Source: Bacillus sp. S/N-304-OC-R1
GTDB taxonomy: Bacteria; Bacillota; Bacilli; Bacillales; Cytobacillaceae
Direction: 5' to 3'
NCBI RefSeq assembly: GCF_019749375.1
Contig: NZ_JACWFE010000020.1
Coordinates: 1-64,000 of the forward strand
Length of the DNA stretch: 64,000 nt
The translations under genes were made by a program, and so were the position numbers. The notes beneath the pieces are model-generated. The model was not told the origin of the DNA, ran no database searches, and saw nothing but the letters and a program-made list of their open reading frames with translations. How positions within the stretch are numbered: the first letter of the stretch is position 1; every line of letters begins with the position of its first letter. Below are positions 8,360-17,368 of the stretch, piece after piece.

Positions 8360-8380
8360 ATGTTACCCCCTAAGATGTCA

Positions 8381-9331
8381 TTATTTATGAAAATTCATGA
8401 TGGCTTCGTTTACTAGTTGTGCAGCTAAGGCAACAGTTCGATTGTTTTCATCCACTGCTGGATTAACTTCAGAAATATCAAATGAAAGGGCTTTCTCATT
8501 TGAGACAATATGACGGATAAGAGAACGGACTAATTTTGGATCTAGGCCAAATGGTGAAGGTGCACTAACTCCCGGAGCAAAGGCAGAATTAATGACATCC
8601 GTACATAAAGTAAGAATGATATAATCATGTGCACTAATAAAACCCTCGATTTTCTGTTGAACAGGATCCATATTAGTAAGACACATATCCTCTTCTAAAA
8701 CATATTCAACGTTATAGTTGCCGGCAGTTTCGAAAAGGGACCGTGTATTCCCATATTTTTGAATCCCTAAGCAAAGGTATCCGCTATTTGAGTCGCTGTC
8801 TAAAATTTGTTTAAACATCGTACCTGATGAGGTTTGTTCATCATAAGGCCTCATATCGAAATGAGCGTCTATATTTATGATGCCAAGCTTTGCTTCTTGT
8901 CCAATAAATTGTCTGGCTCCAAGGTAATGGCCGTAAAAGGTCTCATGTCCACCACCTAAAATGATGGGGCTTACATTTTTGTTTAACAAGTCTGTAATAG
9001 AATGCCCTAACTCAGCTTGAGCTTCTTCCATTTCATCCTCGATACAAGAAATGTCTCCTGCATCAAGTACATCCGTATCTTCAGGTAAATGCCAAGGCAG
9101 CTTCCCAAGCGCTTCTCTAATTTTTTCCGGGGCTTCTGCTGCTCCTAACCGCCCTTTATTTCGCTTCACCCCTGCCTCACACTTAAAGCCAATGATCCCG
9201 AATGTTCCTTTTTTGGCTGATTGAGATAAGGCTCCTGATGTATTTACTTTTTGGTGATAGCGAAAACTTAAAAAGTCAGTTTGACTGTCAGTTCGTCCAA
9301 ACCAGTGCTTTTTTGAAGGTTCTGTATACAT
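8381..9331 (-). CDS. hutG: Formimidoylglutamase (arginase family)
   Basis: A 316-residue member of the ureohydrolase (arginase) fold with Mn-binding motifs: GGGHE (about residue 142), DAHFD (about 170), and a CTDVINSAFAPGVSAPSPFG segment near 258. That last segment is, from recall, typical of HutG rather than arginase or agmatinase. It hydrolyses N-formimidoyl-glutamate to glutamate and formamide, the last step of histidine breakdown. The rest of the hut pathway (hutH, hutU, hutI) is not in this window, so the substrate supply is unclear. It has a GGGAGGAG site, is first in an operon with gltS, and is divergent from a LysR gene. Confidence 0.85.
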   Translation of the reverse strand: MYTEPSKKHWFGRTDSQTDFLSFRYHQKVNTSGALSQSAKKGTFGIIGFKCEAGVKRNKGRLGAAEAPEKIREALGKLPWHLPEDTDVLDAGDISCIEDEMEEAQAELGHSITDLLNKNVSPIILGGGHETFYGHYLGARQFIGQEAKLGIINIDAHFDMRPYDEQTSSGTMFKQILDSDSNSGYLCLGIQKYGNTRSLFETAGNYNVEYVLEEDMCLTNMDPVQQKIEGFISAHDYIILTLCTDVINSAFAPGVSAPSPFGLDPKLVRSLIRHIVSNEKALSFDISEVNPAVDENNRTVALAAQLVNEAIMNFHK

Positions 9332-9465
9332 AGATTCTCCTCCCTTTTTAAAAAATTCTGAGTAGTACGTGTAAAACTATTATAATGGTGCTAATATATA
9401 AAAAACCAATACAGAAATATTATAAAATTATAGTTTTAGACTATAAATTCAAATTGGAGGTCTCC

Positions 9466-10347
9466 ATGGATATTCGTCATCTCCGTTATTTTGTTACCGT
9501 CGTTCAGGAAAAAAACTACTCAAAAGCGGCTAACATCCTTCATATTTCACAGCCATCCTTAAGTAATGCCATTAGAAAATTGGAAGATACTGTTGGATTT
9601 CAGCTTTTGGAAAGAAATACACGCCGGCTGGCTCTAACAGACTCCGGTAGAATTTTCTATGAGAGATCTTTACAGCTGATTAGAAACTTTGACAATATGC
9701 TTAAGGATCTCGATGAAATTAAGCAGCTGGGAACAGGGAAAATTTCGATTGGGATGATTGAATCAACTAAATTTTGGCTGCCAATTGTCGTGAATGAGTT
9801 TAAGAAAAGCTTTTCTAATATCCAGTTTGAGTTAATTGAAATACTTGGACAAGACAGAGTGTTTCAGGCGCTTCTTCAATATGATGTCCATTTCACGATA
9901 ACCAACCAGCCCATCGACAAAGACGAAGTTCACATTGTGCCCATTTATGATGAAAGGCTAATCCTGCTTACCCATCAGGACGATAGCCTGAACCAAAAAG
10001 AAACCATTACTCTTCATGATTTAAAAGAGAGGGATTTAATTATTAGTAAGACTGGATTTCGAACGAGAGAGGATATTCTACGGGCATTTGAAGCAGAAAA
10101 CATCGTTCCGCAAATTATGTATGAAATAGAGAGATTCGAAACAGCCTGCAGCTTTGTAGAACAAGGGCTTGGTGTGACAATCCTGCCGGAAAGCTACACA
10201 AAATACACACCGAACACGAAGCTTACCAGGCATACCATCGAATCCAAGCATTTAAAAAGGACTGTCTACCTCGCATATCTTAAGAATCGCTATCTCTCTC
10301 CAGCCGTTTGTGAACTGATTGAGGAAATACGAGGGTTTTTTAAGTGA
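9466..10347 (+). CDS. LysR-family regulator, divergent from hutG-gltS
   Basis: A 293-residue LysR protein: an N-terminal HTH (YSKAANILHISQPSLSNAIRKL) and an effector domain. The frame is open from 9385, but GGAGG at 9456-9460 points to the ATG at 9466 (MDIRHLRYF, the standard LysR N-terminus). It is divergent from hutG-gltS, which it probably activates. A TATAAT at 9381-9386 fits its own promoter. The effector is likely a pathway metabolite, but this is inference. Confidence 0.85.
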   Translation: MDIRHLRYFVTVVQEKNYSKAANILHISQPSLSNAIRKLEDTVGFQLLERNTRRLALTDSGRIFYERSLQLIRNFDNMLKDLDEIKQLGTGKISIGMIESTKFWLPIVVNEFKKSFSNIQFELIEILGQDRVFQALLQYDVHFTITNQPIDKDEVHIVPIYDERLILLTHQDDSLNQKETITLHDLKERDLIISKTGFRTREDILRAFEAENIVPQIMYEIERFETACSFVEQGLGVTILPESYTKYTPNTKLTRHTIESKHLKRTVYLAYLKNRYLSPAVCELIEEIRGFFK

Positions 10348-10355
10348 AAAGGGTA

Positions 10356-10562
10356 GGCTACATTGCCCGCTCAGAGAGAAAAAGGCAGTTGGTGGTAAAA
10401 GAGAGCGAGTTTCATTGCCCGCTCAGAGAGAAAAAGACAGTTGGTGGTAAAAGAGAGCTAGCTACATTGCCCGCTCAGAGAGAAAAAGGCAGTTGGTGGT
10501 AAAAGAGAGCTAGCTACATTGCCCGCTCAGAGAGAAAAAGACAGCTGCCGGTAAAAGAGAGG
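10356..10562. repeat. 52-bp tandem repeat array 1, four units
   Basis: Four head-to-tail units with a common landmark (CATTGCCCGCTCAGAG) at 10361, 10413, 10465 and 10517, giving spacings of exactly 52, 52 and 52 bp. Units 1-3 are nearly identical; the last diverges at its end. 52 is not a multiple of 3 and no open frame spans the array, so it is not coding. The array starts 9 bp behind the LysR stop codon. The remaining 270 bp to catE hold the catE operator and AT-rich sequence only. Confidence 0.95.
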
Positions 10563-10748
10563 AAGGTCTTCTCGTCTGTTCAGTAAAAAGACTCATATAA
10601 ATTACTCCTCTCCAAGCTTCTAACTGACTCTAAGTTTTTCAAGAATTCTCTAATTGTCCCTTTAATATTTTGTATTATTTATGAGCATAATCTGTAGTGA
10701 TTATTTATTTATACTCCCCTTTACTTTTTTATTACTTTAAATTAAAAT

Positions 10749-10764
10749 ATCTCTAATTCGAGAT
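10749..10764. promoter_or_regulatory. MhqR-like operator of catE
   Basis: ATCTCTAATTCGAGAT is a near-perfect palindrome and closely resembles the published MhqR box of B. subtilis (ATCTCGAATTCGAGAT core, from memory). MhqR represses quinone and catechol detoxification genes. The site lies 74 bp before the catE start. In B. subtilis catE itself answers to YodB/CatR, so control by an MhqR homologue here would be a difference. Confidence 0.55.
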
Positions 10765-10837
10765 GTTTTTCGCGATGCGCTAACTACTTTATTTTAGGCA
10801 TATTAATAATATATATATTTTTAAAAGGAGCAAAAAA

Positions 10838-11683
10838 ATGAGTAAATTCCATAAGGAACCAAATGTTTATGTCGGTGAAGTTCAAATAAAAGTTAGGGAT
10901 TTAACAGCCTCCATTGATTTTTATCAGAATTTAATGGGGTTCAAAGTGTTGGAGCAAACAAGCAGCAAAGCGGTTCTAACAGCTGACGGAAAAACGCCGT
11001 TAGTTACGCTGGAACAGCCTGCTGATGTTATACCGAAGACGGGAAGGACAGCTGGTTTATATCATTTTGCGATTTTGCTGCCTAGCAGAGCAGATTTATC
11101 GGCCTTTTTAAAGCATTTGCTTCATACAGGCTACCGGTTTGGAGCTGCTGATCATTATGTAAGTGAAGCTTTATATCTGGATGATCCGGATGGCAACGGA
11201 ATAGAAGTGTATCGTGACCGCCCTTCTGATGAATGGACTTGGCGAAACGGATTAGTTGATATGGCCACGGAGCAGCTTGATGGAGAAGGAATTCTAGCGG
11301 AGAGCCATGAGGAGTGGAATGGTCTTCCAGCCGGAACATTAATGGGACATATTCACCTTCATGTAAGTGACCTGAAGCAGGCGGAGAAATTTTACACGAA
11401 AGGGCTTGGCTTTGAAACTGTGAGCTATTACCCTCAAGCTGCTTTTCTTTCAACAGGAGGCTATCACCACCATATTGCCATCAATACTTGGCAAGGGGCG
11501 GGGGCTCCGACACCGCCTGAAAATAGTGTTGGCTTGAAATGGTACACACTCGTGTATCCAAATGAAGCGGCAAGGGAAAAAGCGATTGGGCAGTTGAAGG
11601 ATTTTGGAGCAACAGTACATGAAGAAGCCGGTCATTACGTAACAAGTGATCCAGCGGGAAATCAAATTCGTTTAGTGTTATAA
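10838..11683 (+). CDS. catE: Catechol-2,3-dioxygenase, CatE type
   Basis: A 281-residue extradiol dioxygenase of the VOC superfamily with two vicinal-oxygen-chelate modules (about residues 9-125 and 165-280). The paired signature segments are GLYHFAILLPSRADL plus DPDGNGIEVYRDRP in the first module and GHIHLHVSDLKQAEKFY plus GGYHHHIAINTW in the second. The enzyme opens the catechol ring and protects against catechols and quinones. A good AAAGGAG site precedes the ATG. It is a single gene; the operator-like palindrome upstream fits induction by aromatic electrophiles. Confidence 0.85.
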   Translation: MSKFHKEPNVYVGEVQIKVRDLTASIDFYQNLMGFKVLEQTSSKAVLTADGKTPLVTLEQPADVIPKTGRTAGLYHFAILLPSRADLSAFLKHLLHTGYRFGAADHYVSEALYLDDPDGNGIEVYRDRPSDEWTWRNGLVDMATEQLDGEGILAESHEEWNGLPAGTLMGHIHLHVSDLKQAEKFYTKGLGFETVSYYPQAAFLSTGGYHHHIAINTWQGAGAPTPPENSVGLKWYTLVYPNEAAREKAIGQLKDFGATVHEEAGHYVTSDPAGNQIRLVL

Positions 11684-11720
11684 AAAAATAGTGTTTGAGC
11701 TGACCTGGAAGTGATCAAAC

Positions 11721-11822
11721 ATAATCCCTTTAGGCCAGCTTGCTCTTTTTGCCATAATAAGCGTGCTTGTGGCGACGCTTTATTTAATAGCGATAAGATC
11801 TAGAAAAAAGGCGGCCATGTAA
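11721..11822 (+). other. Short hydrophobic open frame without a start codon
   Basis: Thirty-three codons ending in TAA encode a single membrane-like segment followed by a basic tail (…LYLIAIRSRKKAAM). There is no ATG, GTG or TTG at its beginning and a TGA lies just upstream, so it is either the end of a decayed small membrane protein or chance. Confidence 0.2.
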
Positions 11823-11922
11823 ATATTTGATAATAGGCGAGGGAGTGAACCTCGTCTATTTTTTTGGCATTTGGTGTATTGGCAAGGTATGATAAAAGTA
11901 TCCTCAGAAAGGAGCAGTGCAT

Positions 11923-14900
11923 ATGGAATTACAAATTAATCAAAAGATGATAAAAGATATGTGTGGTGCTGTCTCCTTTAAAAGAGGGGACTCTTTTTAT
12001 CGTGCAGGAAAAGTAAATATAGATAAATTTAACGATACACAATGTGAAGCAACTGTAACAGGAACAGAAAATTTTCACGTTGTGGTTGAGATAAATCAAG
12101 ATGGCAGCATCCAGACTGATTGCAGCTGCCCAAAGCTTGCTTCCGTAAAGCATGATTGTCAGCATATAGCAGCTGTTTTACTTGCAATGAAAGAACATCA
12201 GAAGCCAAAGGAGAATAATGAGATTTCTGCTGATTTGCTGCACCTTTTCAATGACCAGCCTGTTCGATCGATTGGTGGGCAGCTTCATTTTGAAAATAGA
12301 CAGGTTTTGAATGCTGAGTTTATTTGCAGACCGGTACGTGTGAATACGGGATTCTGGATGATGGGGATCGAAATCAGGCTTGGTCCTGTTTTTGTACAGG
12401 ATATTCGTGAATTTTTAGGAAAAGCAGGGGCGGGGAAAAGCTGCAGGCTTTCGGCCCTCTTTATCTATGACCCCGTTATCCATTGTTTCCAAAAGGAAGC
12501 AGATGATGTGCTTCAGGAGCTTATTCAAATAAGGCTGGATGAAAAAAACTCTGTCCGGACGCCCTCGAGTGAACCGGATGATGGCCCGATGATATTGATT
12601 CCAGCTTCGTTTTGGGGTCGGCTACTTCTCCTTCTGGTAAAAGCGCCTTTCGTTAAGTTTTTAGACGTAGACAATACGTTTAACGGAATTCACTTATCAA
12701 ATGAGACCCTGCCCCTTCAATTTCAATTTGAGGAACGTGCAGGAAAAGGATATGTACTACGGATAAACGGAATGGACCGATTAATCATTTTGGATGCATA
12801 TAGAGCTGTTATTTTTAACGGACAAATCTTTCAGTTGAACGAGGAAGATGGCAGACGTCTAGTTGAATTGAACAAAATGCTTCAATCGTCAGGATCAAAT
12901 GAGATTTCTATTCCGAATAGTCAAATCGATTTTTTCCTGGAAAAGGTTGTTCCCGGCTTAAGAAAATTAGGAGCTGTGCACATTTCTGAGGCGATCACGA
13001 GCCGGCTTGTCCGTGCACCGTTAATAGCAAAACTCTACTTAGATCGGGTGAAAAACCGTCTGCTGGCGGGGCTTGAATTTCATTATGAAAATATCGTGAT
13101 CAATCCACTAGAGAGCAGAGAGCCTCATATTAATACGATGCTCATAAGGGACATAGAAAAGGAAGAGGCAATCCTGCAGCTCATGGATGATAGCTCCTTT
13201 GCCAAAACAGATGGCGGCTACTTCCTTCAAAATGAGGAGCTTGAGTATGAGTTTTTATATTACACCGTTCCAAAGCTGGAGAGGCTTGTACAGATTTATG
13301 CTACGACTGCGGTAAGAAATCGGATTTTTCGGGAAAGCGCCCGTCCGCAAATTAGAGTAAAGGTCAAAAAAGTACGAACCAATTGGCTTGAATTTAAATT
13401 TGAAATGGATGGCATTCCTGAAAAGCAAATAAGGGATCTATTAAAAGCATTAGAGGAAAAAAGAAGATACTATCGTTTGCGCAACGGGTCAATGCTCTCC
13501 TTGGAGACAAGGGAATTTGAAGAAATTCAACGCTTTCTGCGTGCTGTGCCAGCTCAGGATGAAGATTTAGAGGGTGGATTGAATGTTCCAATTGTTCAAG
13601 GGTTTCGACTGCTGGATGCATTAGAGGGAAGCGAGGCTCTGACAGTAGAAGAATCATTTAGGGGGCTTTTAGATAAACTTAAGAACCCGGGGAGCTTCGA
13701 AGTTCCGGAATCATTAGCGACGGTTCTTCGAGACTATCAGAAATTTGGCTTTCAATGGATGAAGGCCCTTGCAAGCTTTGGTTTTGGCGGTATTCTTGCT
13801 GATGATATGGGATTAGGGAAAACGCTGCAGAGCATTGCCTTTATTTTATCCGAGCTCGTGGACATTCGTGCTCGAAAGCAGCCTGTTCTGATTGTATGTC
13901 CTTCCTCTCTAACGTATAACTGGCTTAGTGAATTGATGAAGTTCGCACCTGAAATAAAGGCAATGGTGCTGGATGGAAGCAAGGCAGAGCGGGTTCAGCT
14001 GCAAAAGGATTATCTCGATATGGATGTTGTCATCACCTCCTATCCCCTTCTTCGGCGGGATATTAAATGGTACGAGAAACAAACCTTTCATACTGTATTT
14101 TTTGATGAAGCTCAAGCCTTTAAAAATCCGATTACGCAAACAGCAAGAGCGGTTAAAAAAATTCAGGCAGATCACCGTTTTGCTCTTACAGGGACTCCTG
14201 TTGAAAATTCACTTGAGGAGCTCTGGTCTATCTTTCATGTGATTTCCCCAGAATTATTTATGGGGCTACAGGAATATAGCCATTTGTCTAAAAAGACAAT
14301 CTCTAGAAGAATTCGGCCATTTTTACTTCGCAGGTTAAAGGAGGATGTCCTGTCCGAGCTACCTGAGAAAAGTGAGACAGTGGAATCAGTGGAGCTCCTC
14401 CCTGATCAGAAGAAGCTATATGCAGCGTATTTAGCAAAGCTGCGCCACGACACTCTTAAACATTTGAACAAGGACACATTAAGGAAAAATCGCATCCGGA
14501 TTTTGGCGGGGTTAACACGATTACGCCAGATTTGCTGTCACCCAGCTCTGTTTGTAGATGGCTATAAAGAGGGTTCAGCGAAGTTTATCCAGCTTATGCA
14601 GCTAATTGAGGAAGCAAGACTTTCCGGCAGAAGAGTCCTGATTTTCTCTCAATTTACTAAAATGCTCTCGCTCATTGGAAGAGAATTAGCTTACCAGGGG
14701 CTGCCTTATTTTTATCTGGACGGGCAAACTCCATCTGAGGAACGTGTTGCACTATGCAATCGGTTCAATGCCGGGGAACGGAATCTCTTTTTAATTTCCC
14801 TGAAAGCTGGAGGAACAGGTCTCAATTTGACTGGAGCTGATACCGTGATACTATATGATCTCTGGTGGAACCCGGCTGTTGAGGAGCAGGCAGCTGACCG

Positions 14901-15096
14901 AGCCCATCGGATGGGACAAACCAAACCAGTACAGGTCATCAAGCTTATTTCCCGCGGGACGATTGAAGAGAAGATGAATGAATTACAGGAGAAAAAACGG
15001 CATTTAATAGAGGAAGTAATCGAATCCAAGGACGGAGTCATGTCTGCGTTAACGGATGATGATATTCGCGAAATTTTAGGGATAGGCCAGTCGTGA
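11923..15096 (+). CDS. SWIM-SNF2 family DNA translocase
   Basis: About 1057 residues. A SWIM zinc finger (CSCPK…DCQH, about residues 67-85) is followed by a long bacterial SNF2-associated region, then the two RecA-like lobes: Walker A in DDMGLGKT (about 626-633), Walker B DEAQ (about 728), motif III (LTGTPVENSLEELWSI) and C-terminal motifs V-VI (GGTGLNL, DRAHRMGQ). Such proteins use ATP to move along duplex DNA or remodel DNA-bound protein; some act on RNA polymerase or in repair. The ATG at 11923 has AAAGGAG 8 nt upstream; the GTG at 11917 does not. A terminator overlaps its stop, and the downstream NERD gene has its own ribosome binding site. Confidence 0.9.
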   Translation: MELQINQKMIKDMCGAVSFKRGDSFYRAGKVNIDKFNDTQCEATVTGTENFHVVVEINQDGSIQTDCSCPKLASVKHDCQHIAAVLLAMKEHQKPKENNEISADLLHLFNDQPVRSIGGQLHFENRQVLNAEFICRPVRVNTGFWMMGIEIRLGPVFVQDIREFLGKAGAGKSCRLSALFIYDPVIHCFQKEADDVLQELIQIRLDEKNSVRTPSSEPDDGPMILIPASFWGRLLLLLVKAPFVKFLDVDNTFNGIHLSNETLPLQFQFEERAGKGYVLRINGMDRLIILDAYRAVIFNGQIFQLNEEDGRRLVELNKMLQSSGSNEISIPNSQIDFFLEKVVPGLRKLGAVHISEAITSRLVRAPLIAKLYLDRVKNRLLAGLEFHYENIVINPLESREPHINTMLIRDIEKEEAILQLMDDSSFAKTDGGYFLQNEELEYEFLYYTVPKLERLVQIYATTAVRNRIFRESARPQIRVKVKKVRTNWLEFKFEMDGIPEKQIRDLLKALEEKRRYYRLRNGSMLSLETREFEEIQRFLRAVPAQDEDLEGGLNVPIVQGFRLLDALEGSEALTVEESFRGLLDKLKNPGSFEVPESLATVLRDYQKFGFQWMKALASFGFGGILADDMGLGKTLQSIAFILSELVDIRARKQPVLIVCPSSLTYNWLSELMKFAPEIKAMVLDGSKAERVQLQKDYLDMDVVITSYPLLRRDIKWYEKQTFHTVFFDEAQAFKNPITQTARAVKKIQADHRFALTGTPVENSLEELWSIFHVISPELFMGLQEYSHLSKKTISRRIRPFLLRRLKEDVLSELPEKSETVESVELLPDQKKLYAAYLAKLRHDTLKHLNKDTLRKNRIRILAGLTRLRQICCHPALFVDGYKEGSAKFIQLMQLIEEARLSGRRVLIFSQFTKMLSLIGRELAYQGLPYFYLDGQTPSEERVALCNRFNAGERNLFLISLKAGGTGLNLTGADTVILYDLWWNPAVEEQAADRAHRMGQTKPVQVIKLISRGTIEEKMNELQEKKRHLIEEVIESKDGVMSALTDDDIREILGIGQS

Positions 15097-15112
15097 GGCT
15101 TATCCTTTTTTT
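15080..15112 (+). terminator. Terminator overlapping the SNF2 stop codon
   Basis: GGATA-GGCC (15080-15088) pairs with GGC-TTATCC (15097-15105) and seven T residues follow. Confidence 0.75.
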
Positions 15113-15169
15113 ATTGTAAAAATTTGTATTTTTTAATAGAATGGGTTTATTAATGTAAAGGAGGTTGTC

Positions 15170-16087
15170 ATGACTATGAAGTTTCGTTGTGAACCAGCGG
15201 AATTAAAACTAATGAGGTATTTAAGTCCTCGTATGAAGCTATCAGACAAAGACATTAATCAATATGAAAATCTCGAAAAGGGCTTTCAAGGGGAGCTGCA
15301 GTTTGATGATTGGCAGCGGGAGCTGTCTGGGAAATGTCTGATTTTGAATGACTTAATGCTGGAAAGTCAAAATACGGTTATTCAAATCGATTCGCTGCTC
15401 ATTTCGTATGATAAGATTTATTTATTCGAAGTGAAAAATTATGAGGGTGATTTTTATGTAGATGGTGATCGTTGGTTTACAATAGCGCGTAAAGAAATTC
15501 AAAATCCGTTGCTCCAATTAAAAAGAACTGAAACCGTACTTCGCAAAATTCTTCAAGAATTGGGCTGTTCCTCTCCAATAGAATCTTATCTAATCTTCAT
15601 TAATCCTGAATTTCAATTATTTCAAGCACCACTAAACGCTCCAATGATATTTTCTTCACAGCTTAATCGATTCAAAAATAAATTAAACAGGAATTCTATT
15701 AAAAATAATGATCGTCATCATAGATTGGCCGAACGTTTATTAGCGCTGCATTTAAAAGAATCCCCTTATCTTCGATTACCCCAGTATAGCTATGAACAGC
15801 TGCAAAAAGGAATGGTGTGCTCAAGCTGCAGCCACTTTTTTTCTGATTTCAATACGATGAAAAAAGAAGTAGTCTGTGACAAATGCGGGTTTATAGAAAG
15901 TGTTCGGCATGCATTTCTGAGAAGCGTTGAGGAATTTCGGTTTCTCTTTCCCGAACGGAAGATCACCACAAGTGCTATTCATGAATGGTGTAAGATTATT
16001 AAATCTAAGAAAGTAGTATGGAACCTACTCTCTAAAAACTTTAAAGCCATGGGGCAGTTCAGATCAACTTATTATGTCGAGAAGTAA
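15170..16087 (+). CDS. NERD nuclease-related domain protein with zinc ribbon (paralogue 1)
   Basis: 305 residues. The NERD domain (about 35-150) keeps the restriction-endonuclease-like signature D74…E87-V-K89 (in IDSLLIS and LFEVKNYEGD). A C-terminal zinc ribbon has two CxxC knuckles (CSSCSH and CDKCG, about residues 220-243). NERD proteins are presumed nucleases or DNA-processing factors; few are characterised. A second copy at 33184-34095 has the same architecture and the same residue numbering for the motif. AAAGGAGG stands 5 nt before the ATG at 15170. It follows an SNF2 translocase and is directly trailed by a 52-bp repeat array, as is its paralogue. Confidence 0.8.
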   Translation: MTMKFRCEPAELKLMRYLSPRMKLSDKDINQYENLEKGFQGELQFDDWQRELSGKCLILNDLMLESQNTVIQIDSLLISYDKIYLFEVKNYEGDFYVDGDRWFTIARKEIQNPLLQLKRTETVLRKILQELGCSSPIESYLIFINPEFQLFQAPLNAPMIFSSQLNRFKNKLNRNSIKNNDRHHRLAERLLALHLKESPYLRLPQYSYEQLQKGMVCSSCSHFFSDFNTMKKEVVCDKCGFIESVRHAFLRSVEEFRFLFPERKITTSAIHEWCKIIKSKKVVWNLLSKNFKAMGQFRSTYYVEK

Positions 16088-16103
16088 CTTTTGAGGAAAT
16101 AGC

Positions 16104-16340
16104 AAATCGCTTACTTACTTTCCCAAATTGGATGGAGTAAGGGAAAAGGTTGAATATAGAAGTTGTTTACTTTCCCAAATACGATAGAGAAGGAGAAAAG
16201 GTTGAATATAGAAGTTGTTTACTTTCCTAAATTCGATAGAGAAGGAGAAAAAGTGGAAAATAGAGGCTGATTACTTTCCCAAATTCAATAGAGCAGAAGA
16301 AAAGGCGGAAAATAGAGGTTAATTAATATTCCTAAATTTG
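16104..16340. repeat. 52-bp tandem repeat array 2, four to five units
   Basis: The landmark TACTTTCCCAAAT recurs at 16116, 16168, 16220 and 16272 (exactly 52 bp apart), with a degenerate fifth copy near 16324. Each unit continues with a purine-rich stretch (GATAGAGAAGGAGAAAAGG) and a TATAGA(A/G)G segment. Units differ by substitutions, with no indels across the first four. Not coding. The sequence differs from array 1, but the period is identical. The array begins about 20 bp behind NERD paralogue 1. Confidence 0.93.
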
Positions 16341-16448
16341 GTGTAGTGGGAGTAAGGCCGGAATCCTAATGATATTAATCTTCAAAAGCACCGCCCCGAC
16401 GTCTCCCCTCCAGAAAAATCCATCCTGAAACATTATTTCAAAATTTTG

Positions 16449-16477
16449 TTGTTTTCGGAAATTTTATTTAATATAAT
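16449..16477 (+). promoter_or_regulatory. Promoter of the MurNAc operon
   Basis: TTGTTT (16449-16454), a 17-bp spacer and TATAAT (16472-16477), 37 bp before the murR-like start. A TGAAA-N5-TTTCA inverted repeat at 16426-16440 just upstream could be an operator, but this is a weak guess. Confidence 0.65.
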
Positions 16478-16513
16478 GTAAATTAAGAAGATTCAGAAGA
16501 TGGTGATAACTTG

Positions 16514-17368
16514 ATGAGCACAGAGATAATCTTCATTCAGGAAAGCATACATACGTTTAAGCCTACGGAGAAAAAGGCGGCAGAATACATTCTTAAATAT
16601 CCGGATGAAGTGGTAAACCAGTCTATTCAGAAATTAGCGGAAAAAGCGAAGGTAAGTGAGGCTACGATTATACGATTATCGAAATCATTAAAATGTAAGG
16701 GGTTTCAAGAGCTAAAGCTAAAAATCGCCTATGAGCTTGCGAAATTGGAAAACGCCAATAACCTTTATGAGGATATTCCTAGTGATGGTTCCATGAAATC
16801 ATTTATTCAGTCGGTTTCACAAAACAATATACAGTCAATCCAAAATACGCTGCTTGTCCTTTCTGAAGAGGAGCTTGAAAAGGCAGTCACTTTAATTTCG
16901 AATGCCCGGTTAATTGCTGTATATGGCTTAGGGGCATCAGCGATTGTCGCACAGGACTTTAAGCAAAAACTGACTCGAATCAACCGATGGTGTGAGGCTG
17001 CTTTTGATGGAGACACACAATTAACAATCTCCGCCAATCTAACTAATCAGGATGTGGCTTTTGGCATTTCCTATAGCGGGCAGTCAAAGGATGTGTATGA
17101 GTCATTAAAAGTGGCGAAGGAGAATGGAGCCAGCATAATTACTCTTACAAAATCAGGCGATAATCCTGTTTCTTCCCTGGCAGACGCCAAGCTAAATACA
17201 ACATCTTTAGAAAGAAATGTCCGCAGTGGAGCGACTAGCTCTCGTATCGCACAGCTAAATGTCATTGATATATTGTTCCTAGGTGTGACAAAATCCGATC
17301 AAGAGAGAAATATACGTGCATTAGAAAGAACCCGAAAAGCTGTAAAGGCATCGAAGAAAAATGGTTGA
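16514..17368 (+). CDS. murR: MurR/RpiR-family transcriptional regulator
   Basis: A 284-residue RpiR-type regulator: an N-terminal HTH (about residues 1-77, with AEKAKVSEATIIRLSKSL) and a C-terminal SIS sugar-phosphate domain (IAVYGLGASAIVAQD, SYSGQSKDVYESLKVA). It is the first gene of the MurNAc salvage operon and probably senses MurNAc-6-phosphate or a related sugar phosphate, as known MurR does. The ATG at 16514 is preferred to the TTG just before it. Its last 8 bp overlap the next gene. The name rests on operon context as well as family. Confidence 0.8.
   Translation: MSTEIIFIQESIHTFKPTEKKAAEYILKYPDEVVNQSIQKLAEKAKVSEATIIRLSKSLKCKGFQELKLKIAYELAKLENANNLYEDIPSDGSMKSFIQSVSQNNIQSIQNTLLVLSEEELEKAVTLISNARLIAVYGLGASAIVAQDFKQKLTRINRWCEAAFDGDTQLTISANLTNQDVAFGISYSGQSKDVYESLKVAKENGASIITLTKSGDNPVSSLADAKLNTTSLERNVRSGATSSRIAQLNVIDILFLGVTKSDQERNIRALERTRKAVKASKKNG

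Noticed and set aside
10356-10562. CRISPR-like array
   Set aside because: The whole 52-bp unit repeats; there are no variable spacers between short conserved repeats, and no cas genes are present.
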